A DNA stretch of 38,662 bases. Source: an uncultured Flavobacteriales bacterium. GTDB lineage: Bacteria > Bacteroidota > Bacteroidia > Flavobacteriales_G > Salibacteraceae. The stretch spans positions 1-38,662 of the forward strand of contig CAJVZZ010000025.1 of the NCBI GenBank assembly GCA_913020435.1. The letters run 5' to 3'. A model generated the notes under the pieces. That model saw only the letters and a program-made list of their open reading frames with translations, had not been told where the DNA came from and searched no databases. Below, piece after piece: positions 24,233 to 33,900 of the stretch; the stretch's first letter is position 1; every line of letters begins with the position of its first letter. Both the position numbers and the translations under genes were made by a program.

Positions 24233-24780
24233 TACCATGTGAATTTTGAGGCCTCCGGAGTATTCAAGTACTCTGGTTTAAACCATTTGTTATGAATTTT
24301 GAGGAATTGTTCTACAATGTCTCTAACACAACCTTCTCCGCCTTTTAGGGGTGAAATGTAATGTGATATTTTTTTTAATTCTTCGGCAGCATCAGCTGGA
24401 CAGCAAGCCAATCCCACTTTTGTCATTACCTCATAATCGGGGATATCGTCTCCCATATAAAGGCATTCTTCAGGTTTTAAATCATAACCCAATAAATGCT
24501 CCTCAAAAACTGCTAATTTATCTGCAGACTTTAAATAAACATCTTGAACGCCAAGCTGCAATAGTCGGTCCTTCACCACTTCTGAGTTTCCTCCGGTAAT
24601 GATCGTTATTGGGATGTTCATTTTTGCTGCTAGATGCAAAATATACCCATCTTTTGACCCCATACTTCTAATCATACTTCCATCAGGCATCAAACTTACC
24701 GATCCATCGGTAAGTACACCATCGACATCAAAAAAGAGTGCTTTGATGTTTGGTAGAATTTCTAAATAACTTTTACTCAT
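24232..24780 (-). CDS. kdsC: 3-deoxy-D-manno-octulosonate 8-phosphate phosphatase (KdsC-type HAD)
   Basis: A 182-residue C0-type HAD phosphatase without a cap domain. The nucleophile motif is FFDVDGVLTDG (Asp18, Asp20), motif II ITGGNS, motif III a Lys near KSADK, and motif IV GDDIPD. It removes phosphate from Kdo-8-phosphate in LPS inner-core synthesis; the enzyme works as a tetramer. The C-terminus extends about 10-15 residues beyond the typical length. It overlaps the UbiA gene and follows the DUF2520 gene by 46 bases. Confidence 0.92.
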   Translation of the reverse strand: MSKSYLEILPNIKALFFDVDGVLTDGSVSLMPDGSMIRSMGSKDGYILHLAAKMNIPITIITGGNSEVVKDRLLQLGVQDVYLKSADKLAVFEEHLLGYDLKPEECLYMGDDIPDYEVMTKVGLACCPADAAEELKKISHYISPLKGGEGCVRDIVEQFLKIHNKWFKPEYLNTPEASKFTW

Positions 24781-24826
24781 GTCTTGCGAAGATAAATTAA
24801 ACCGAATGCGCGAACTGTTAAGAATT

Positions 24827-25591
24827 TTACTCTTGGATGAGTTGAGTCAATTTTAGGTAGACGTTTTGTAGGTTAGGCTCATTTTCGAGATATTCTAAAT
24901 GTTCATTTATTGTTGTTTGATCGTTGCGAATTGCAGGTCCTGTTTGTGCTTTTAGAGGTCCAGTAAGCTTTGCTTTTTTCAAGGTTTCTTCGACAAGCGG
25001 CCAAATAACTTCCTGCGGAATTTTATTTTGTTCCAATAAAGTAATAGACTCTTGTAGCAGTTTATTGATAAAATTATTCGCTATTACACCAGCTATATGC
25101 AGGCCTTTTTTTGCTTCTGTATCAATGAAATAAAGGTTTGACCCAAATGCTTTCGATAGATATTTTAGATGCTCGTCAACCTGTTCTGAGTTAGATTCTA
25201 AAAAAGTTGGAATAGAAGAGTAGTCTAAATTACTATTTCCTTTTGTAAAGGTTTGAAACGGATAAAAAACTCCTTTGTTTTTAATATTAACATGAAGCTC
25301 TTTTATTCCAAAGGCTCCCGAAGTGTGAGCGATTGTGGAGTTGGAGTTTTTAAATATTTCTGAAACAGCAGGTATTGAGCTATCAGAAACAGCTAATAGT
25401 ACTATATCAACTTCTGGAAAATCATTCAAACTAAAAGTTTCAATAGAAAAATCACTTTTAAATGCTTGCAGTTTTTCAAGTGATCTGGCTGCAACTCCTC
25501 TAATTTTATATTTTGATAAATTGAATGAATTACACAAATGCCAAGCTACATTGCCTGACCCAACTACTAATATAGTTGGCATAGTTTTCAT
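24827..25591 (-). CDS. DUF2520 Rossmann-fold oxidoreductase-like protein
   Basis: 254 residues. The N-terminal dinucleotide-binding fold has GSGNVAWHL (about 11-19) and a second half with LLAVSDSSIPAV and HTSGAFG. The C-terminal DUF2520 domain includes KKGLHIAGVIANNFINKL and the hallmark LKAQTGPAIRND. It resembles the NADP-binding F420-type or ketopantoate-reductase-like fold; the substrate is unknown. Its ATG overlaps the ccmF stop by one base (TAATG), so it is coupled to the cytochrome c genes although no functional link is known. Confidence 0.88.
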   Translation of the reverse strand: MKTMPTILVVGSGNVAWHLCNSFNLSKYKIRGVAARSLEKLQAFKSDFSIETFSLNDFPEVDIVLLAVSDSSIPAVSEIFKNSNSTIAHTSGAFGIKELHVNIKNKGVFYPFQTFTKGNSNLDYSSIPTFLESNSEQVDEHLKYLSKAFGSNLYFIDTEAKKGLHIAGVIANNFINKLLQESITLLEQNKIPQEVIWPLVEETLKKAKLTGPLKAQTGPAIRNDQTTINEHLEYLENEPNLQNVYLKLTQLIQE

Positions 25592-27999
25592 TATTTACCG
25601 AATTTAACGCGAGAATAAATGGCTATTATGGTTCCGATAATCATTATAAAACAACCTAACCAAAGCAAATTGATATATGGAAACACGATAGCCTGCATGA
25701 CTATAAAATCACGCGATACATTCTTTTGTATAAATGTTAATTCAATGGAACCATCTTTAGGGTTGATGTTATTAAACGAAACTTTCAATCCTATGTCCTC
25801 GATACCATCAGGTAACCCATAAATTTCAGACGTATCCTTTACTATGAATAAAGGTCTTAATGTGTGTTTCTTAGTATTAAAATCCCAAGCTATAAGTTTA
25901 GCTTCTACCGCAATATCACTTTCTTGCAGCTCAACCTGCTTTATGTCTATAGGGAGAATTCGCCTTACACTATCAAGAATAACGATGCTTTGTTTTAGAT
26001 AAAGTGTATCGCCAACTTTTACATTCTTAACCTCAGGTTCACCATATTCTTCTTCATCTTTTTTATCTTCTTCCAGAATAGCCCATGTAACATGAGTATA
26101 GATATCTTTATCTAAGAAATGCCGCGTATCTGGTTCTGCAACATTTCCCATTCTAGGATTCGTTTGCACTCTAGGTCTTAGGGTGAAAACGGATTCAAAA
26201 TCACCATTTGGCAATCGTTTCATATATTCTACTAGGAAGTATACGTTGACTCCTTCTTCCTCTTTTCCGCGATAGCTTACGTAATAATCATCCATTGGAA
26301 GAGTGTCATTTTCCATAAGGAGAATGTTCTCTTTGTTCTCAAATTCGTCACCAAGTTGTTCAACGTCAAAGCTGGAGGTGTTGTTGCTAATATTTTTTTG
26401 CTGGCTCATCGAAATAAGCGCTCCAATCATCATTACTCCAAACCCAATGTGTGAAATTGAGGATCCAGCGTGCCTGATCTTGCCTTTCAAAATAGAGAGC
26501 CAATAATCAAGATTACCGAGTACCGCAAAAGATCCTGTAAATAATAAAAACAACTCAAACGGATTGGTCATTTTGAGCAAGAACCCAATTATACCGCTAA
26601 TTACTAGGGCAGCAATTAGGGACCTCAAAATTGCTTTTGAGAAAGACTTAAAAGCAGACTTTTTATATTTTAAGAACTGGCTGAAACTCATGAAAAGTAA
26701 AACCAATATTACAAACGGAATCTGCCAGCTGTTGTAATGTGAAATAGCATCCGATGGAGGAGCAAGAGCACTTCCAAATATTTTATTGATTACCGGAATT
26801 GAGGTACTAATTAATATTTGAAACGAAGAAATAAATAACACCAACGAACCTGTAAACATCCAAAACTCTCGCGTCCACAAATCTTCTTCTTTTTTATTTC
26901 TAGGAAGCGATTTGTAGTTTACGACTAAGGCAACTATTGCAATAAAGATGTAGGATAGTAGGTACAAAAGTAATTGTCCAGACATTCCTAAATCGGTAAA
27001 TGCATGTACTGAAGAGTCTCCTAAGATTCCACTTCTGGTAAGAAATGTCGAATATAAAATCAATATAAAGGAGATAAGAACCATTCCAAACATGGTAAAA
27101 GATACACCACCTTTTTTTTCTTGAATTAGCATTAAATGCATTCCGCCGACAAGGGTTAACCAGGGAACTAATGATGCATTCTCAACGGGATCCCAAGCCC
27201 AAAAGCCACCAAAACTTAAAGCTTCGTATGCCCAAGCTCCGCCCATAAGAATTCCCGTACCTAAAATCATTACGCTAAAAATGGTCCAAGGCATTGCCGG
27301 TTTTATCCATTCATTGTATCGTTTTTTCCATAGTCCAGCCAGTGCATAGGCGAAAGGAACTAGAGTTGATGCAAAACCAAGAAAAAGAGTAGGAGGGTGG
27401 ATTGTCATCCAATAATTCTGCAAAAGAGGGTTTAAGCCTCGGCCATCTAAATGCAACAAATAGTCTGCGCTTTTGAATAGGGGTAGATTTACAAATTCAG
27501 GGTGATCTCTTAGCAGAACTGTAAATGGGTTTGAGCCTACTTTATACTCTAAAATGTAAACTCCTAGAAGCATACTTGATAGAAATACTTGTACAGAGGA
27601 AAATATAGCCATTACACTGGTCGTTAATTTTCCATTTCTCCAAATGATTATTGACCCTAAAACGGTATGCCAGAATGTCCAAAGAAGAAAGCTGCCTTCC
27701 TGACCTTCCCAGAAGCAAGAGAAAATATATCTAAGTGGCAGTGCTTTACTTGAATGTTGCCATACATAGTAGTATTCAAAATACTGATTCATCAGCATGT
27801 AAAACAATACCGCAACTATTCCAAAAACACTAGCGGTATGACCTATAAAGGAAACATTAGCTAGTTTTTTCCATGTTTTATCTTCATTTTTAGATGCGTA
27901 GAAATACGAAAGCATTGCCAGTAATGCAAAGCAGAAACTGGTTACAACAAAGAAATTTCCTAATTGACCTACAAAGAGGTGTTCACCTATATATTTCAT
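25591..27999 (-). CDS. ccmF: Cytochrome c maturation haem lyase CcmF-like
   Basis: 802 residues with about 15 membrane segments. The tryptophan-rich WWD motif is GGFWAWDPVENASLVPW (264-280). The upstream conserved sequence FWEGQEGSFLLW (about 96-107) and HPP at His201 match the CcmF family, and a large extracytoplasmic domain lies near the C-terminus (about 560-775) before the last membrane helix. CcmF joins haem from holo-CcmE to the CxxCH cysteines of apocytochrome c at the outer face of the inner membrane. It overlaps ccmE by four bases (ATGA). Confidence 0.94.
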   Translation of the reverse strand: MKYIGEHLFVGQLGNFFVVTSFCFALLAMLSYFYASKNEDKTWKKLANVSFIGHTASVFGIVAVLFYMLMNQYFEYYYVWQHSSKALPLRYIFSCFWEGQEGSFLLWTFWHTVLGSIIIWRNGKLTTSVMAIFSSVQVFLSSMLLGVYILEYKVGSNPFTVLLRDHPEFVNLPLFKSADYLLHLDGRGLNPLLQNYWMTIHPPTLFLGFASTLVPFAYALAGLWKKRYNEWIKPAMPWTIFSVMILGTGILMGGAWAYEALSFGGFWAWDPVENASLVPWLTLVGGMHLMLIQEKKGGVSFTMFGMVLISFILILYSTFLTRSGILGDSSVHAFTDLGMSGQLLLYLLSYIFIAIVALVVNYKSLPRNKKEEDLWTREFWMFTGSLVLFISSFQILISTSIPVINKIFGSALAPPSDAISHYNSWQIPFVILVLLFMSFSQFLKYKKSAFKSFSKAILRSLIAALVISGIIGFLLKMTNPFELFLLFTGSFAVLGNLDYWLSILKGKIRHAGSSISHIGFGVMMIGALISMSQQKNISNNTSSFDVEQLGDEFENKENILLMENDTLPMDDYYVSYRGKEEEGVNVYFLVEYMKRLPNGDFESVFTLRPRVQTNPRMGNVAEPDTRHFLDKDIYTHVTWAILEEDKKDEEEYGEPEVKNVKVGDTLYLKQSIVILDSVRRILPIDIKQVELQESDIAVEAKLIAWDFNTKKHTLRPLFIVKDTSEIYGLPDGIEDIGLKVSFNNINPKDGSIELTFIQKNVSRDFIVMQAIVFPYINLLWLGCFIMIIGTIIAIYSRVKFGK

Positions 28000-28421
28000 G
28001 AATTCGCTGTGCGTTCTTTTTCTAGTTCTTCAGGTGACTGAAATTCAGGTGACCCGTTATCATATTTTGATGGACATTTCATTAAAATTTGATCGGCATG
28101 AAATTCATTCTTTTTTGATTTTCCAATAATTACAATTTGTTCTGACCGATCAAAATCTTGAGGTTTCGATTTATGAAGAACTACCTTACGCTCCACACTG
28201 TCCTTATCGTACATATAAAACTGAAACAGATCTGGATTTTTCTGGGGTTCGTACACTTGCGGCTTCTCTTTGTTTAAGTAACCGACAATGTGAAACTCAG
28301 CTTGTTCATTTTTTGAAGATTCTGTGAAATTTGAATAGGTGCTAGAATCATTAATAGAGCCGAAAATCACTCCAATCGAAATAGCAATTACAATAATTCC
28401 AATGATGTGTGTTTTTTTCAT
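27996..28421 (-). CDS. ccmE: Haem chaperone CcmE, Cys-type (CxxxY)
   Basis: A 141-residue membrane-anchored periplasmic protein: one N-terminal helix (about 4-22) and an OB-fold domain. The haem-binding site, VLAKHDENY in classical CcmE, reads ILMKCPSKY here, so the covalently haem-binding His is replaced by Cys116, four residues before Tyr120. This CxxxY form is known from some deltaproteobacterial and archaeal CcmE proteins. CcmE carries haem from CcmABCD to CcmF. Four-base overlaps join it to both neighbours. The C-terminal tail is Glu/Ser-rich (PEELEKE). Confidence 0.92.
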   Translation of the reverse strand: MKKTHIIGIIVIAISIGVIFGSINDSSTYSNFTESSKNEQAEFHIVGYLNKEKPQVYEPQKNPDLFQFYMYDKDSVERKVVLHKSKPQDFDRSEQIVIIGKSKKNEFHADQILMKCPSKYDNGSPEFQSPEELEKERTANS

Positions 28422-28651
28422 TTTGGATTATTTTTTTCCAACTTGTCAAGTTTCTTATCTATGCTGAATAGATAAATTGCTAAGCCTATAAAAATGATAA
28501 GTACCACAGCAACTACTACGTAAATCTTTCCTTCTGATCGCATATTTGTCGCCATCTCAACTCCTTGTGCGCTGAGTCCATTCATTAAGAAGAACAAAAT
28601 CGCTGTAAGGACAAGTGAGATATTACTATGCATATTTCTGAGTGTCATCAA
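28418..28651 (-). CDS. ccmD: CcmD family protein
   Basis: 77 residues. A hydrophobic N-terminal segment (about 10-28, signal-peptide-like, ending SAQG) is followed by a membrane helix KIYVVVAVVLIIFIGLAIYL and a Lys-rich tail DKKLDKLEK, the shape of Bacteroidota CcmD. CcmD holds CcmE and CcmC together and helps release holo-CcmE. The start at 28651 overlaps ccmC by 26 bases; an internal ATG at 28633 would overlap by eight but lacks the basic residue before the first helix. Confidence 0.82.
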   Translation of the reverse strand: MMTLRNMHSNISLVLTAILFFLMNGLSAQGVEMATNMRSEGKIYVVVAVVLIIFIGLAIYLFSIDKKLDKLEKNNPK

Positions 28652-29288
28652 TGTTTTTAATTCGTATTTTAATACTGGTAATCCATGCTCCTATGAGTAT
28701 CCAACCTATAACTGCAGGGTAAAAAACGATACGCATTGTATTGTCCATATCATAACTTCCAAAAGCTGGATTACCTCCATTTCCTGGATGCAAGCTGTCG
28801 TTTAATCTAGGAATTACCATTATAAAGAGAATCATCATTACCCATGCGAAAATGTTGTAGACGGCGGCAACTTTAGCTTTTCGATGCTCATCTTCTATAG
28901 AGCCTCTAAGTATAATATACGCCAGATAAGTGAGCATGGAAATCGCAGTGCCATTTAACTTTACATCATTCGTCCAAAAGCTGCCCCAAGTATACTGAGC
29001 CCAGACCATTCCTGTAAGTAATCCAAATAAACCCAATACTAATGCAACTTGAACACTTTGATCTGCTTTATTATCGTGCTGTAAATCGAAGCCTGCTAGA
29101 AATTTTATTGAATGGAATAAAGAGTAGGAAAGCAATGCCATCATCGCAAACCACATCGGAATATGAAAGTAAGTATTTCGGATGGTTTCGTTTAGAATTG
29201 GGAGCTCTGGAACTGGTACTAGAAAACCGCCTACTATACTGTAGCTAACCAATACAACGCCTAAAATTTTCCACCAATTTTTGCCCAT
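28626..29288 (-). CDS. ccmC: Haem exporter/CcsA-type protein CcmC
   Basis: 220 residues with six membrane helices. The two haem-ligand histidines of the family are seen as His42 (YFHIPMWF) and His167 (DSLHPGN). The WWD region reads WGSFWTNDVKLNGTAI (101-116), a relaxed version of the proteobacterial WGxxWVWDxRLT. CcmC loads haem onto CcmE in the periplasm. Fifteen bases after ccmB; its end overlaps ccmD. Confidence 0.92.
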   Translation of the reverse strand: MGKNWWKILGVVLVSYSIVGGFLVPVPELPILNETIRNTYFHIPMWFAMMALLSYSLFHSIKFLAGFDLQHDNKADQSVQVALVLGLFGLLTGMVWAQYTWGSFWTNDVKLNGTAISMLTYLAYIILRGSIEDEHRKAKVAAVYNIFAWVMMILFIMVIPRLNDSLHPGNGGNPAFGSYDMDNTMRIVFYPAVIGWILIGAWITSIKIRIKNIDDTQKYA

Positions 29289-29303
29289 AATCTCACCCTG
29301 AAT

Positions 29304-29963
29304 TTAGTCACGCCAAAGGTATGGAAATAAAATGTAGGCCATGGTTATGCCGATGGCCATAATGCCTCCAATTGCGAAGAAATATCTAAAATTTTGAGCA
29401 TCATTAACACCTTGTGAAAAATTGAGTGACAATGCTATAATTGTAATTAAAAATGGGATAATAATTGGGAAGCTCAATATCGCCATTAGCGCTGGATTAT
29501 TGGATGATTTTGAAGCAATGGCAGCCATCACTGTCAGAAGAATAGATAAGCCTACAGACCCTAAAACTAGTGCTCCAATGAAGCCGGGAAGATCTAAAAT
29601 AGGATTTCCAAGAAAAAGAGCATATGCTGAAAATGTAACTAAAGAAATTATTAGTAAAAGAATTGAATTATAAATCAACTTCCCCATTATAATTTCTTGA
29701 GGGTTTGCTAACGAGTACATGTACAGCAATCTGTTTTCCGACTCTTGCACGAAGCTCTTAGTTATTGTATTCACAGATGTGAACAGAATGATAATCCAAA
29801 GCAATGCATTAAATGTTGTTGTATCGATGATGGTTTGGAAGGATAAGTAGCAAACAAAAACGGTGCTGGTGACATAAATAAGAATACTAGCAATGCTATT
29901 TTTCTCTTTCCAATCGAGTAAGAACTCTTTGTGTACCAATGATTTTACGCGACTAAACTCCAC
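29304..29963 (-). CDS. ccmB: Haem exporter membrane subunit CcmB
   Basis: 219 residues with six membrane helices, beginning VKSLVHKEFLLDWKEKNSI and containing SFVQESENRLLYMYSLANPQEIIMGKL, characteristic of CcmB, the permease subunit of the CcmAB ABC transporter that energises haem release from CcmE. It is the first gene of the long minus-strand run. The ATPase CcmA is not in this window. A TAACTTTG promoter box lies 34 bases upstream of its ATG. Confidence 0.9.
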   Translation of the reverse strand: MEFSRVKSLVHKEFLLDWKEKNSIASILIYVTSTVFVCYLSFQTIIDTTTFNALLWIIILFTSVNTITKSFVQESENRLLYMYSLANPQEIIMGKLIYNSILLLIISLVTFSAYALFLGNPILDLPGFIGALVLGSVGLSILLTVMAAIASKSSNNPALMAILSFPIIIPFLITIIALSLNFSQGVNDAQNFRYFFAIGGIMAIGITMAYILFPYLWRD

Positions 29964-29989
29964 TTTTTATATGTTAAGCTATAAATACT

Positions 29990-29997
29990 CACTTTTG
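29990..29997 (+). promoter_or_regulatory. Probable -7 element for bshB1
   Basis: CACTTTTG differs from TAnnTTTG at one position and lies 28 bases before the bshB1 ATG. It abuts the oppositely oriented ccmB element, so the two promoters face each other. No clear -33 TTG. Confidence 0.35.
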
Positions 29998-30005
29998 CAA
30001 AGTTA
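29998..30005 (-). promoter_or_regulatory. Probable -7 element for the ccmB operon
   Basis: Reads TAACTTTG on the minus strand, a perfect TAnnTTTG, 34 bases before the ccmB ATG. No good -33 TTG is seen. Confidence 0.45.
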
Positions 30006-30025
30006 ATCGTAGAAACTTATTGAAC

Positions 30026-30727
30026 ATGAAATTAGATATTCTTGCTTTTGGAGCGCATCCTGACGATATTGAATTAGCTGCCTCGGGCACCTTATTGCAT
30101 CATTCCAGTTTAGGGCTAAAGATTGGCGCTGTTGATCTTACTCAAGGGGAGTTAGGAACTAGAGGAAGTGCTACTTTAAGATTACAAGAAGCTGATAAAG
30201 CAGCGCAAATTATTGGTCTTTCAGTGCGTGAAAACCTTGGGCTAGAAGATGGTTTTTTCGAAATTAATGAAATCAACTTATTGAAAGTTGTTGAAATGAT
30301 TAGAAAATATCGTCCAGAAGTAGTTTTTGCGAATGCAATTTCCGATCGTCATCCAGATCATGGCAGAGGAGCAACGCTTGTTTCTAGGGCTTGCTTTTTA
30401 AGTGGATTAGTTAAAGTAGAAACCAATCAAAAACCTTGGCGGCCAAAATCAGTGTATAATTATATTCAAGATCGAGGCATGACGCCAAATTTTGTAATTG
30501 ATATAACACCATATTGGGCTAAGAAAATGGAAAGTATTATGGCATATTCTAGTCAATTTTATGATCCAAAATCTAAAGAACCTTCTTCCCCAATTAGCTC
30601 TAAAGAATTTAAAGATTTTCTGGAAGCTCGATCTCGAGAGTATGGTAGAATGATTGGTGTAGAATTCGGTGAAGGTTTTACTGTGGAAAGACCAATAGGA
30701 ATAGACAATATTTTAAATCTCAGATAA
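30026..30727 (+). CDS. bshB1: Bacillithiol biosynthesis deacetylase BshB1
   Basis: A 233-residue zinc-dependent LmbE/PIG-L deacetylase. The metal motif AHPDD is at residues 10-14 and the second ligand cluster is SDRHPDHGRG; TQGELGTRG and SQFYDPKS mark the BshB1 subfamily, which removes the acetyl group from GlcNAc-malate in bacillithiol synthesis. ATG 30026 is preferred over an in-frame TTG at 30020. It appears monocistronic and is followed by a terminator about 200 bases on. bshA and bshC are not in the window. Confidence 0.94.
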   Translation: MKLDILAFGAHPDDIELAASGTLLHHSSLGLKIGAVDLTQGELGTRGSATLRLQEADKAAQIIGLSVRENLGLEDGFFEINEINLLKVVEMIRKYRPEVVFANAISDRHPDHGRGATLVSRACFLSGLVKVETNQKPWRPKSVYNYIQDRGMTPNFVIDITPYWAKKMESIMAYSSQFYDPKSKEPSSPISSKEFKDFLEARSREYGRMIGVEFGEGFTVERPIGIDNILNLR

Positions 30728-30930
30728 AAGGTTAACGTAAATTCAGAAGGTATGTTGAGTTGATCTACTTGACTTTTTCTGAAGGTTTCACCATTCGTAA
30801 TTTAAGACGGATAATAGCATTTAAGCACAGCTATACTGGAGTTAATTACAAGGAGAATGGTATGCAGTCAAATTCAAAAGTTGACGATTACAAGGTTCAT
30901 ACAACCAAAACCATTATTAGCTTTTAAATC

Positions 30931-30971
30931 AAAAAAAAACTCCCTTCCGAAAACCGGAAGGGAGTTTTTTT
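30931..30971. terminator. Strong bidirectional intrinsic terminator
   Basis: A perfect 11-bp stem (ACTCCCTTCCG at 30939-30949 and its complement at 30955-30965) around a five-base loop, with nine A's before and seven T's after. It therefore works in both directions, ending bshB1 (+) and the sialidase-like gene (-), whose stop is 17 bases away. Confidence 0.93.
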
Positions 30972-30987
30972 ATTCAGATAATATTTC

Positions 30988-33900
30988 TTACTGAACTACA
31001 ATTCTATGTGTAGTTTTTTCAGCTCCGTTAGAAACGTTTAGGAAGTAAACTCCTTTATCTAAACCTTTCAGACTAACAGGTTCAGAATGATTTGAATTTA
31101 CATCAATTATAGTTTCATATACAACTTGACCAACACTATTGTTAATCGTTAATTCAAGAGTTGTATTTACAGAAACTCCACTTAAGTTAATATTGAATTC
31201 ACCTGTGTTTGGATTTGGGAAAATAGCAATCGATTCTTCGTTTGCAATAACAGAACCTAAACCAACTTGGAATCCATCCAATAGCGCAATTTCTGACTCA
31301 CAGCCACTGCTAAGATCAGTTATTGAAGCACCGAAAACAGTTCCATTTCTTTTGTACTTAGTTAGGTCAACATTGAAAGTTGCTCCTGTTTCTCCTGTAA
31401 ACTGCCATCCTGCTCCACGAGATTCGTCGAAATACCATTTTACACCTGTACTTGTTCCTGAAGTGATAACATTATTACTTTCATTTAATAGTGGTTTATT
31501 TGGTAGAGCGACTACTTCAATTGTTAATGAATTTGAGATAATTGAATCACCACAAGAGTTGAAAGAATATGTAGTAATATTTTGAGTTCCAATTACATTA
31601 GTAGGAATACTGATTAAAGAACCTGTACCGCCATTACTCCATTTAAAAGAAGCATTTGTTTGTCCTGTAGCTAGAAGGTCAATTGATCCATCTGCATCAA
31701 TACAAACTGTAGCTGAACCACCATTTACAATCGCAATTGCAGCTGTAGGTGCAGGTTCTGCGCTCACTACTATTGAATTTGAGCCTGTTAAAGCACTGCT
31801 ACATGCAGTTACATCAACGGTATAGGTACCAGAAGCATTAACAGTTACAGTTCTTGTAGAACCAATTGTTGCTCCACCACCATCTTTCCAAGTGTAAGTT
31901 CCATCTGGATTTTCAGGTACGCTAAGCGTTGATTGTTCTCCTGGGCATAGGAATTGTGCTCCTGTTATTGTTGCGTTAACTGCATCTACTGTGTCAACAA
32001 TAATTGTGTCAATTGTACTACCAGCACAATTTGCTACTTCAACAATATAAGTTCCAGGTGATGTAATTGAAAATGTGTCAACTGTTCCAGGTATTCCTCT
32101 GTCCCAAATAATACTTCCATTTGATCCAAAAGAAGAGGCGTTAACAGTTAGTACAGCTTGAGATCCTGTGGCACATAATTGTGAAACTGAAGAAGAAACA
32201 CTAATTTTTGGTCCTTGACCATTTGAAGGTCTTACTACTTCAAATGATTCTTGTTGAAGACCACATGCGGTCATAATATCGCAAGTATAATTTCCTGTAG
32301 TAGTAATATTTAATGAAGCAATAGAACTTAAAGTTGTACCAAACTGATCTTTCCAAGTATAAGCAGTACCACATGAAGCACTAGCATCAAGAACAGCACT
32401 ATCACCAGGGCAAAGCTCATTTGATCCGAAAATAGTAGTAATACAAATGTCTTTTGCAGTTGAAATACTAGAAGCATTTACTTCTAAATATACCATTTCG
32501 TTGTTTCCGACAGCATGAGTTTCAGGACCAACTGCAGTTCCGGGAGCACCATCTTCCATATAAATCATACGGAATTTACTATCAATTTTTTTAGGTACAA
32601 CACCATAAACACATTCTTCAAAACCAGCACCAGCATCGGTCATGTCTTTAGGAGCAGACCAAGAACAGCCGCCGTCATTAGAACGAGTAACCCATTCGTG
32701 ACGGAAATGACGTGAACCGTTATTATAAAGTTTTCCACCTGTAGAAGATCCGTCTTCCATAAGGTTTGTGAATTTCAAGAAAAGGTCACCTGAACTATTC
32801 ATTCCAACAGATGGGAATGAACAGACGGATTTTCCTCCATAATTGGTAAGACCATCAAAATTATTTGGGTATCCAACTATTCCAACTATTCCATCAGCAT
32901 TTACATCTTGAAAATTGAATAGTCTTTGGTGATTGTTGTCACCATAAGATTCTTTCCAGTAAGCTAGTCCATTCGAAAGTGGGAAAGTATTGTACATTGG
33001 TGGATTGTCTGTAATATCATCATCGTTCCATCTCCATGTTCCAAAGAAAACATGCACCATTCCATTTTTGTCAATAATTAGATCACCAGTATTATCTGAA
33101 GTAGTAGGCGTATCTGTTATGGCAAAATCACCTAAATCAAAAGCATCACGCTGAAAATCAAGAGGAATATGTGTATTCCAAGTTCTTCCATTATCACTTG
33201 ATTTTACTACTCTTACGTCACCAAATCGGTGAAATACAGCAATAGCTACGTTGTTTCCATCTGCAGTAATTGCATAAGAATCACCACCAATTCCAGTGTA
33301 AACGCTAGCATCAATACCTTTTAGGATTTTGTTTTTTACTGTCCAAGTAGCTCCACCATCATCAGATCTACTGTAAACTAGGGCGCCATCCATTCCGCCA
33401 ACTAATTGACCAGCGAATGCGCTACCAGTTGCGGCAACAGGCTCAGTAAGAGCAATTAAATGCACTGTATTGTTACTAGGACCTCCAACTACAGCTCTTG
33501 GCCATATAAGATATCCACTACCTACGGTAGGAGCAACTTTAGCACCTGTTGGATCTTTTGTTTCAGTCCAAGCACCAGCGCCTTTGCCATTTCTTTTTAA
33601 CATTATCAATTGATTGGAAGCAGTGGTATGTGAAATTACGATTTCATCACCATTACCAGTATACATAATAGAAGCCCAACCAACTCTTTCAGACTCGATT
33701 CTATTTGCTGGAGTCTTAACTGTCCATGAAGTTCCATCATGATATAAGTATCCAGTTCCACGATTAGCATAAGGATCTCCTTGACTTGACATTATAAAGC
33801 CCGCAGAAAATGTACCATCTGAATGACTCACAAATCTGTTGTCAATAGCAGCATTGGTCATTAAATCATATTGCGAGGTTCCGAGAACGGTGCCCGCACT

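Noticed and set aside
30760-30927. 55-codon open frame (TTG at 30760, ATG at 30862 with AAGGAG upstream) between bshB1 and the terminator
   Set aside because: No ATG until the last 21 codons, low complexity, no family recognised; chance or remnant cannot be told apart.
31139-31585. 148-codon plus-strand ORF inside the sialidase-like gene
   Set aside because: Antisense shadow of the conserved Ig-like and T9SS tail region of the real gene.
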